Of a DNA stretch of 8,224 nt, positions 1-4,979 are shown one piece after another (within the stretch, counting starts at the first letter, position 1; each line of letters begins with the position of its first letter). The stretch comes from CAZXNF01 sp050741255. Its GTDB lineage: Bacteria > Pseudomonadota > Gammaproteobacteria > Burkholderiales > SG8-41. Both the position numbers and the translations under genes were made by a program. The notes under the pieces are model-generated. The model did not search any database. It saw only the letters and a list, made by a program, of their open reading frames with translations, and had not been told where the DNA came from. The stretch spans positions 1-8,224 of the forward strand of contig JBOIEQ010000181.1 in NCBI GenBank assembly GCA_050741255.1, written 5' to 3'.

Positions 1-2047
1 CGGTGAACCGGCGGACCAGCACGCGCTCGCCACCGGACTGATCGTGGCGGATCTCGGGCTGGGGCCGGAGACGGTCGCGGCGGCGATCGCCATTCCGGCG
101 GCCGGCGTCCCCGAGGCAGAGTTGGCTGTCGCGCTGGATACCGAGGCGGCGCGGCTCGCCGCGGGGGCGGCGCGCATGCGCACGATCGAGTCGCTGTCCG
201 GGCGTGCCCATGCCCGTCTGGAGGCGGACGCCCGCGCACGGGAACTGGAGAATCTGCGCAAGATGCTGCTGGCGATGGTGGAGGATCCGCGGGTGGTGCT
301 GATCAAGCTTGCCGATCACACGCAGACGCTGCGCGCCGTGGTGAAGAGCGCGGACGCACCGGCCCGCACGGCCGCCGCGCAGCTTGCGCTCGACCTGTTC
401 GCGCCGCTCGCCAACCGCCTGGGCGTGTGGCAGTTGAAGTGGGAACTCGAAGATCTCGCGTTCCGGGTGCTGGAGCCCGAGGTCTACAAGGGCCTGGCGC
501 GGCGGCTCGACGAAAAGCGCGGCGACCGCGAGCGCTACATCGCGCAGTTGATCGCGGCGCTCGAGGCCGAACTCGTGGGCAACGGCATCCAGGCCGATGT
601 CAGCGGCCGGCCCAAGCACATTCACAGCATCTGGAAGAAGATGCAGCGGAAGGGCGTGGACTTCGAGGCGCTGCATGACGTGCGCGCCGTGCGCGTGCTG
701 GTGGAGGACGTAAAGGATTGTTACGCGACGCTCGGCCTCGTGCATCACCTGTGGACGCCGATCCCGGGCGAGTTCGACGACTACATCGCCAAACCGAAGA
801 CCAACGACTACCGCTCGCTGCACACGGCGGTGATCGGCCCGGAGGGCAAGGCGGTGGAGGTGCAGATCCGCACGCACGAGATGCACCAGGCGTCCGAACT
901 GGGCGTGGCGGCGCACTGGCGCTACAAGGAGGGCGCACCGCGGGCGGGCGGGCGACGTGGTGCCGACGAGCGCATCGCGTGGTTGCGCCAGGTGCTGGAC
1001 TGGCGCCACGACGTGGCCGATGCCGGCGAACTGGCGGGCGAGTTCAGGAGCCGCCTGCTCGACGACACGATCTACGTGCTGACGCCGGAAGGGCAGGTGA
1101 TTGATTTGCCGATGGGCGCTACGCCGGTGGACTTTGCGTATCACGTGCATTCGGGGCTCGGGCACCGCTGCCGGGGGGCCAAGGTCGACGGCGTGATGGT
1201 GCCGCTCAACACGCCCCTGAAGAACGGCCAGCAGGTCGAGATCCTCGCCGCCAGGACGGGCGGCCCCAGCCGCGACTGGCTGAACGCGTCACTCGGCTAC
1301 CTGCAAAGTCCGAGCGCGCGTTCGCGGGTGCGGCAGTGGTTCAATCGCCAGAACCTGGAACACGCCATCGCGCAGGGCCGTGCGGTGGTGGAGAAGGAGC
1401 TCGCGCGGCGCGGCGCCACGGCAATGCCACTCGACCGGCTGGCGCGCGCGCTCGATTACGCGAAGACCGACGCGTTTCTGGCGGATGTCGGCCGCGGCAA
1501 GCTGGGGCCGCGCGCGCTGGAGCTGGCGATCGAGCCGCCGGCGGAGGCCACGCCCGTGAAGGAAGCGCCGCGCGCGCTCCGCCGAACGCCCAAGCCGGCA
1601 GGCGGGAGCGGCATCCTGGTGGTGGGCGTCGACAAACTGATGACGCTGACGGCCCGCTGCTGCAAACCGGCGCCACCGGATGCGATCGTCGGTTTCGTGA
1701 CGCGCGGGCGCGGCGTGACCATTCACCGCGCGTCTTGCGCGAACCTGGCGCGGCTCGACCGCGTGCGGCTGATGCCGGCGGCGTGGGGCGCGCGGGCGGC
1801 GGGCGTGGCCTTCCCGGCGGACATCGAGGTCGAGGCGGCGGACCGCACGGGACTGCTGCGCGACATTACGGAAACCTTCACGCGGGAGCGGATCAATGTC
1901 ACGGCCACCAACACTGCGAGCCGCGACCAGCGGGCGCGCATGCGCTTCACGATCGAGATTGCCGACCGCGCGCAGTTGCGCCGGGTGCTGGTGGAAATCC
2001 GGCGCGTGCGGGGGGTGGAACGCGCGGCGCAGCGGAAGTCGTCGTAA
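1..2047 (+). CDS. relA: RelA-type (p)ppGpp synthetase, 5'-truncated by window edge
   Basis: Ribosome-associated GTP/GDP pyrophosphokinase that makes (p)ppGpp from ATP and GTP/GDP during amino-acid starvation. The frame is open from base 2 with no stop upstream, so the gene enters from the left; the GTG at 44 lies inside the pseudo-hydrolase domain and is not the start. About 681 residues are visible, against about 744 in E. coli RelA, so roughly 60 are missing. Domains in order: a degenerate HD domain in which the HD-x-x-ED hydrolase motif is replaced (AIAIPAAGV, about 83-109); the synthetase domain, with GRPKHIHSIWKKM and the EFDD signature at 770-781; TGS (about 1060-1250); the conserved Cys cluster ARCCKP...HRASC (about 1650-1740); and a C-terminal ACT domain (about 1815-2030). 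EFDD rather than RFKD, together with the lost HD residues, marks RelA rather than bifunctional SpoT. The stop is TAA at 2045-2047. Confidence 0.95.
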   Translation, partial: GEPADQHALATGLIVADLGLGPETVAAAIAIPAAGVPEAELAVALDTEAARLAAGAARMRTIESLSGRAHARLEADARARELENLRKMLLAMVEDPRVVLIKLADHTQTLRAVVKSADAPARTAAAQLALDLFAPLANRLGVWQLKWELEDLAFRVLEPEVYKGLARRLDEKRGDRERYIAQLIAALEAELVGNGIQADVSGRPKHIHSIWKKMQRKGVDFEALHDVRAVRVLVEDVKDCYATLGLVHHLWTPIPGEFDDYIAKPKTNDYRSLHTAVIGPEGKAVEVQIRTHEMHQASELGVAAHWRYKEGAPRAGGRRGADERIAWLRQVLDWRHDVADAGELAGEFRSRLLDDTIYVLTPEGQVIDLPMGATPVDFAYHVHSGLGHRCRGAKVDGVMVPLNTPLKNGQQVEILAARTGGPSRDWLNASLGYLQSPSARSRVRQWFNRQNLEHAIAQGRAVVEKELARRGATAMPLDRLARALDYAKTDAFLADVGRGKLGPRALELAIEPPAEATPVKEAPRALRRTPKPAGGSGILVVGVDKLMTLTARCCKPAPPDAIVGFVTRGRGVTIHRASCANLARLDRVRLMPAAWGARAAGVAFPADIEVEAADRTGLLRDITETFTRERINVTATNTASRDQRARMRFTIEIADRAQLRRVLVEIRRVRGVERAAQRKSS

Positions 2048-2067
2048 CCGGCGGTGCGGGCCGGGAG

Positions 2068-2096
2068 TTGGGCGGCACGAAGGGTTCGGTTACAAT
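2068..2096 (+). promoter_or_regulatory. Candidate sigma-70 promoter of tRNA-Val
   Basis: A -35-like TTGGGC (2068-2073) lies 17 bp from a good -10 hexamer TACAAT (2091-2096). The expected start is near 2103, only about five bases before the mature tRNA 5' end at 2108. The segment between the -10 and the start (CCGGCCGC) is entirely G/C, as in stable-RNA promoters that ppGpp/DksA inhibits. The spacing and hexamers are visible; activity and stringent control are inferred. Confidence 0.65.
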
Positions 2097-2107
2097 CCGG
2101 CCGCTTC

Positions 2108-2184
2108 AGGCGCGTAGCTCAGCTGGTTAGAGCACCACCTTGACATGGTGGGGGTCGTTGGTTCGAGTCCAATCGCGCCTACCA
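2108..2184 (+). tRNA. tRNA-Val (anticodon GAC)
   Basis: A 77-nt cloverleaf that folds completely. The acceptor AGGCGCG (2108-2114) pairs with CGCGCCT (2174-2180), followed by discriminator A and an encoded CCA (2182-2184). The D stem is GCTC/GAGC. The anticodon stem CCACC/GGTGG carries loop TTGACAT with anticodon GAC at 2142-2144. The variable loop is GGGTC and the T arm is GTTGG-TTCGAGT-CCAAT. It reads Val codons GUC and GUU. It lies 60 bp after relA on the same strand, with its own promoter. No convincing intrinsic terminator follows in 2185-2236, so how its 3' end is made is unclear. Confidence 0.97.
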
Positions 2185-2236
2185 ATTTCCCCGTTGGCGT
2201 TGTGTTCCCGGCCGTTCCCCTTCGCCTTGGCGCTGT

Positions 2237-2656
2237 TTACCAGGGCTTGGGCGCTGGCACCGGGCAGGGGCCCTCGACGTCGATGGTCGTGAAGTCGGCG
2301 GGGCCCACCACTTCCAGATATTCCATGTCCGGCGAATAGTCGAACAGGTAATGCACGATGCCGGGCCGCTGGTGCACGCAGTCGCCGGCCGACACCAGCG
2401 TTTCCTTGTCTTCGTACATGAACTTCGCCCAGCCCTTCAGCATGAGGACGATGTGGAATTCCGCCTCATGGCGGTGCCACCCCGTGCCCTTTTCTGGTGC
2501 ATTGACGGCCCGGACGAGTTGGGCGATGACCTTGCCCCGGGTCGCCTCGGTGATGCCGAGGTCGCGATAGCTGAAGAAATCGCGCAGACCCTCAGTTCTG
2601 AATTCCGTATCCCCGGGTTGGACGTGCGAAAACGCGGTCTTGGTTCGATCCAGCAT
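2237..2656 (-). CDS. Small single-domain cupin protein, function unknown
   Basis: A 139-residue predicted cytosolic protein with one conserved beta-barrel (cupin_2-like) domain. Cupin motif 1 is seen as G-W-H61-R-H63-E-A-E-F-H68 followed by G75. Motif 2 is G91-DCVHQR-P98-G-I-V-H102. His61, His63, Glu66 or His68, and His102 are the likely metal ligands. The tail is Pro-rich and ends PVPAPKPW. I chose the ATG at 2656-2654 because GGAG (2666-2663) sits six bases upstream; an in-frame ATG at 2695 would add 13 residues but lacks a good ribosome site. It lies 54 bp downstream of phaZ on the same strand, so the two may be co-transcribed. Its substrate cannot be told from the sequence; cupins range from dioxygenases to sugar-binding regulators. 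I recognise the fold, not a specific enzyme. Confidence 0.85.
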   Translation of the reverse strand: MLDRTKTAFSHVQPGDTEFRTEGLRDFFSYRDLGITEATRGKVIAQLVRAVNAPEKGTGWHRHEAEFHIVLMLKGWAKFMYEDKETLVSAGDCVHQRPGIVHYLFDYSPDMEYLEVVGPADFTTIDVEGPCPVPAPKPW

Positions 2657-2702
2657 GGTGGTCTCCAGAACGGTGGCTGCTCTTTCGGCAAGCATTAAGT
2701 GT

Positions 2703-2722
2703 TCCCACGTTCAGTCGTGGGA
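2703..2722 (-). other. Hairpin spanning the phaZ stop codon
   Basis: A perfect 7-bp inverted repeat, TCCCACG / CGTGGGA, with a 6-nt loop. In the minus-strand transcript the loop is ACTGAA and contains the phaZ UGA stop. No U-run follows, so it is not an intrinsic terminator. It could protect the phaZ mRNA 3' end or set the ratio of phaZ to cupin expression. Confidence 0.5.
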
Positions 2723-3928
2723 GTGGATGAACTCGCGCACCCGCGGGTAGATCTGCTGCTCCCAGCGACGGCCGTTGAACACCCCGTAATGGCCGACGCC
2801 GGCCTGCACGTGGTGCTGCTTGCGGTAGGGCATCAGCCCGCTGCACAGGTCCTGCGCGGCGAGGGTCTGGCCAATGGCGCAAATGTCGTCCTTCTCGCCT
2901 TCGACGGTCAGGAGGGCGGTGCGGCGGATCTTGCCGGGGTCCACCGGCCGGCCGCGCGAAGTGAGCTTGCCGAGCGGCAGGAGGTGGTCCTGGAACACGC
3001 CGCTGATCGTCTGCAGGTAGAACTCAGCGGGCAGGTCCATCATCGCGAAATACTCGTGATAGAAAGTCAGGATCGGCTCCGCCTTTTCGAGGTCGCCGTT
3101 TTCCAGGTGCTGCCGCAGGTCGAGGAAGGACTTCGCGTGGCGCGGCAGATTCATGCTCATGAACGCGGCGAGCTGCACGAAACCGGGATAGACCTGCCGC
3201 AGCGCGCCGGGGTAACGCCAGGGCACGGTGCCGATCAGGTTGCGCTCGAACCATTCGATCGGTTTGCTCTGCGCCAGTTCGTTCACCTGGGTCGGATTGA
3301 TCCGGGTGTCGATGGGGCCGGCCATCAGTGTCATGCTCGCCGCCTGCGCGGCATGTTTGTCGGCTGCCATCAGTGCGGCGGCGGCGAGCACACCGACGGT
3401 CGGCTGGCAGACCGCCACCAGATGCGTGCCCGGCCCAAGCACCTCGAGGAACTTGATGATGTGGTCGATGAAGTCGTCGAGGTCGAAGCGTCCCGCCATC
3501 AGTGGCACATCGCGGATGTTGTGCCAGTCGGTCAGATAGACATCGTGATCCTGCAGCATGGTGCGCACGGTGCCGCGCAGGAGCGTGGCGAAGTGCCCCG
3601 ACAGCGGGGCGACCATCAGCACGCGCGGATGCGGCACGGGGGTGTCCTTGCGAAAGCGCAGCAGGCTGCAGAACGGCGTGCGGTGGACGATTTCCTCCTC
3701 CACCGCGGTTGCGCGACCGTCCGCTTCAACGGTCGTGATCCCGTAGTCGGGCCGCGCGTGGCTCAGGCCCGCGAGCGCCATCAGTTCGTAGGCCGCGGCG
3801 ACGCGCTGCGCCGGGGAATCGCCGGCGGCGCCCGCGTTGAAGCGCCCGGAGGCCTCGGCGATCGCTCTGGCCATCGAACGCACCGGATCGGTGAGGTCCT
3901 CGTATGCCTGGTAGGCCTGATAGAGCAT
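2711..3928 (-). CDS. phaZ: Intracellular polyhydroxybutyrate depolymerase
   Basis: Predicted 405-residue cytoplasmic enzyme of the PhaZa1/PhaZ1 family (Ralstonia eutropha type, about 419 aa), which mobilises amorphous PHB granules. The N-terminus MLYQAYQAYEDL matches the family's characteristic MLYQ start. The alpha/beta-hydrolase fold shows VAPLSGHFATLLR (107-118), the conserved LQDHDVYLTDW (125-135) and a Cys lipase box, VCQPTVGV, with nucleophile Cys174 instead of Ser. The acid residue falls in VEGEKDD (Asp347 or Asp348) and the catalytic histidine is His380 in VGHYGVF. No signal peptide is visible, fitting an intracellular role. The start is ATG 3928-3926. Upstream in-frame codons to 4102 give unrelated sequence overlapping the divergent gene region, so I rejected them. 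The ribosome site is weak (GGACC, about six bases upstream). The cupin gene lies downstream on the same strand. Confidence 0.93.
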   Translation of the reverse strand: MLYQAYQAYEDLTDPVRSMARAIAEASGRFNAGAAGDSPAQRVAAAYELMALAGLSHARPDYGITTVEADGRATAVEEEIVHRTPFCSLLRFRKDTPVPHPRVLMVAPLSGHFATLLRGTVRTMLQDHDVYLTDWHNIRDVPLMAGRFDLDDFIDHIIKFLEVLGPGTHLVAVCQPTVGVLAAAALMAADKHAAQAASMTLMAGPIDTRINPTQVNELAQSKPIEWFERNLIGTVPWRYPGALRQVYPGFVQLAAFMSMNLPRHAKSFLDLRQHLENGDLEKAEPILTFYHEYFAMMDLPAEFYLQTISGVFQDHLLPLGKLTSRGRPVDPGKIRRTALLTVEGEKDDICAIGQTLAAQDLCSGLMPYRKQHHVQAGVGHYGVFNGRRWEQQIYPRVREFIHSHD

Positions 3929-3974
3929 GCAGTGGGTCCGGGGAAGACGGGATGAGGCGGCGAGGCTGGCATTG

Positions 3975-3988
3975 TGCAGTGCAATATA
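3975..3988 (-). promoter_or_regulatory. Candidate phaZ -10 and overlapping TGCA-G-TGCA palindrome
   Basis: On the minus strand TATATT (3988-3983) matches the -10 consensus at five of six positions and lies about 55 bp upstream of the phaZ ATG. The palindrome TGCA-G-TGCA (3975-3983) adjoins it and would span the transcription start. The -35 is poor: TTTACC is only 14 bp away. TGC-rich symmetric sites are known for PhaR, the PHB-responsive repressor of phasin and related genes, but assignment to PhaR is inference. Confidence 0.35.
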
Positions 3989-4088
3989 CGTACCAGTCCA
4001 GCGGTAAAGCGGGGCTGGCACATCCCTTGCGAGCAAGCGGACTCTCGTGGCACAACAGTGCTGCGGCGAAACCGGGGAGCAGGCAAGC

Positions 4089-4742
4089 ATGGGCATGGCC
4101 ACGCTGACGATCAGCAGTAAAAACTACGGCTCGTGGTCGTTGCGCGGCTGGCTGCTCACGAAGTTTTCCGGATTGCCATTCGAGGAAAAAATCATTCCGC
4201 CCGACGATCCGGCTATGAAGGCGGAAATCCTGCTGCTGTCGCCGTCGTTCCTCGTGCCTTGTCTCTCGCATGACGGCACGACGGTATGGGACACGCTGGC
4301 GATCGCGGAATACCTGAACGAAGTCTGCCCGAAAGCGGGGCTGCTGCCCGCTGACCGGGCCGCACGCGCACGCTGCCGCGCAATCTGCGGCGAGATGCAC
4401 TCCGGCTTCAGTGCACTGCGTTCGGCGCTGCCGATGAACCTGAAGGCGGATTTCCCGAAGTTCAAGGTGTGGTCGCGCGCGCTGGCTGACGTGGCGCGCG
4501 TCAGCGCGATATGGCGGGAGTGTCTTGAGGCCTCCGGCGGACCTTTTCTGTTCGGCAAGCGCGGCATGGCGGATGCCATGTACGCGCCAGTGGTGACCCG
4601 CTTCCTGACCTACCACGTGGCGCTGGACGAGGTCTGCGCTGCCTACAGCCAGCGCATCATGGATCTGCCGGAAATGCAGGAATGGGTCGCCGCGGCCCGG
4701 CAGGAGCCCGAGGATATCGACGAGCTGGAAGTGGAATTCTGA
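4089..4742 (+). CDS. Glutathione S-transferase family protein
   Basis: A 217-residue protein with the two-domain GST layout. The N-terminal thioredoxin-like domain (about 5-82) shows NYGSWSLRGW (12-21), the family's active-site segment (commonly NYSSWS, here with Gly at position 14 and Ser at 15 and 17). It then has the cis-Pro loop LVPCL (Pro57) and WDTLAIAEYL (67-76), the gamma-glutamyl-binding element. The all-helical C-terminal domain (about 90-200) contains GPFLFGKRGMADAMYAPVV (151-169), which includes the conserved fold-stabilising N-capping region. The C-terminus is acidic (EDIDELEVEF). The start ATG 4089 is nine bases after GGGGAG (4074-4079); ATG 4095 and GTG 4047 are less well placed. 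It is divergent from phaZ with a 160-bp gap. The substrate is unknown: glutathione conjugation, reductive dehalogenation or isomerisation are all possible. Confidence 0.9.
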   Translation: MGMATLTISSKNYGSWSLRGWLLTKFSGLPFEEKIIPPDDPAMKAEILLLSPSFLVPCLSHDGTTVWDTLAIAEYLNEVCPKAGLLPADRAARARCRAICGEMHSGFSALRSALPMNLKADFPKFKVWSRALADVARVSAIWRECLEASGGPFLFGKRGMADAMYAPVVTRFLTYHVALDEVCAAYSQRIMDLPEMQEWVAAARQEPEDIDELEVEF

Positions 4743-4764
4743 GACCGGGGGCAACCGGCTGGCG

Positions 4765-4773
4765 TGTTATTAT
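4765..4773 (+). promoter_or_regulatory. Candidate extended -10 promoter for the thrS leader
   Basis: TGT followed by TATTAT (4768-4773) forms an extended -10 element, TGn plus a five-of-six -10 hexamer. No good -35 lies 16-18 bp upstream, which extended -10 promoters can tolerate. Initiation near 4780 would give a leader of about 200 nt before the thrS ATG. It begins 22 bp after the stop codon of the upstream GST-like gene, whose transcripts may also read into the leader. Confidence 0.5.
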
Positions 4774-4853
4774 CCGAGCTTGAATTCCCGGGCAAAACCC
4801 CGCAGCTTTTCACTGACGGCTGCACTGACGACAGTACCGAAAGGGCAAGCGTT

Positions 4854-4895
4854 ATGACACCGCGAACTCGACTGACGGGACAAACACGACGATAG
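4854..4895 (+). CDS. Threonine-rich leader peptide of thrS (13 aa)
   Basis: A short frame, ATG (4854-4856) to TAG (4893-4895), encodes MTPRTRLTGQTRR. The Shine-Dalgarno AAAGGG (4840-4845) is eight bases upstream. Four of 13 residues are Thr, encoded by ACA, ACT, ACG and ACA; ACC, favoured in thrS itself, is avoided. All four Arg codons are CGA, unlike the CGC-dominated neighbours. It lies between a promoter and an intrinsic terminator directly ahead of the threonyl-tRNA synthetase gene. The peptide probably has no function as a product; its translation would sense Thr-tRNA(Thr) supply. The reading frame, codons and position are direct observations, and the control role is inferred by analogy with the trp, his, thr and pheST leaders. 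Confidence 0.8.
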   Translation: MTPRTRLTGQTRR

Positions 4896-4940
4896 TCGGG
4901 TCGGCCTTTGCCTGAAGTGGCGGAAAAGTGCGGCTCGACC
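4866..4940 (+). promoter_or_regulatory. Attenuator: mutually exclusive 1:2 and 2:3 pairings
   Basis: Segment 1 (ACTCGACT, 4866-4873, inside the leader peptide) pairs with segment 2 (AGTCGGGT, 4894-4901) in 8 bp with one G-U. Segment 2 can instead use GGTCGGCC (4899-4906) to pair with segment 3 (GGCTCGACC, 4932-4940): 8 bp with one G-U and one bulged C. Segment 3 contributes to both arms and the loop of the terminator, so 2:3 excludes it. Segments 1 and 3 share CTCGAC (4867-4872 and 4934-4939), the expected sign of competition for segment 2. A ribosome stalled at Thr codons would cover segment 1 and free segment 2 for antitermination. One finishing at TAG would mask segment 2 and allow termination. 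Pairings were found by eye, without energy calculation. Confidence 0.65.
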
Positions 4941-4952
4941 GCACTTTTTTTT
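4924..4952 (+). terminator. Intrinsic terminator (attenuator) in the thrS leader
   Basis: AAAAGTGCGG (4924-4933) pairs perfectly with CCGCACTTTT (4939-4948) around a 5-nt loop, CTCGA, and a run of eight T (4945-4952) follows. This is a textbook Rho-independent terminator. It ends 27 bases before the thrS ATG, so it must be bypassed for thrS to be transcribed from the leader promoter. Its placement after the Thr-rich leader peptide makes it an attenuator rather than simply the end of the GST-like transcript, though it would also end that transcript. Confidence 0.9.
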
Positions 4953-4979
4953 CGCCCATCGTTCCGGAAGACGTACACC

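Noticed and set aside
2166..2184. tRNA-Val 3' end as an integration site for the phaZ-cupin-GST cassette
   Set aside because: I found no second copy of the tRNA 3' end before thrS and no integrase or transposase remnants in the window.
2185..2236. Intrinsic terminator after tRNA-Val or after the cupin gene
   Set aside because: Only short 4-bp G/C pairings are present, with no T-run on either strand.
2145..2339. 64-codon plus-strand frame after tRNA-Val
   Set aside because: It starts inside the tRNA and runs antisense into the cupin gene. It has no ribosome site and no family resemblance.
2699..3955. 418-codon open frame on the plus strand
   Set aside because: It is antisense to phaZ, which has intact catalytic residues and family N-terminus. 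The plus-strand product resembles no family and reflects GC-rich codon bias.
4745..4759. CCGG...CCGG hairpin after the GST-like gene
   Set aside because: A 4-bp stem of self-complementary words with no T-run is too weak to call a terminator.
4908..4979. N-terminal extension of thrS from TTG 4908
   Set aside because: It would be translated through the intrinsic terminator hairpin. The family N-terminus and a Shine-Dalgarno both support ATG 4980.
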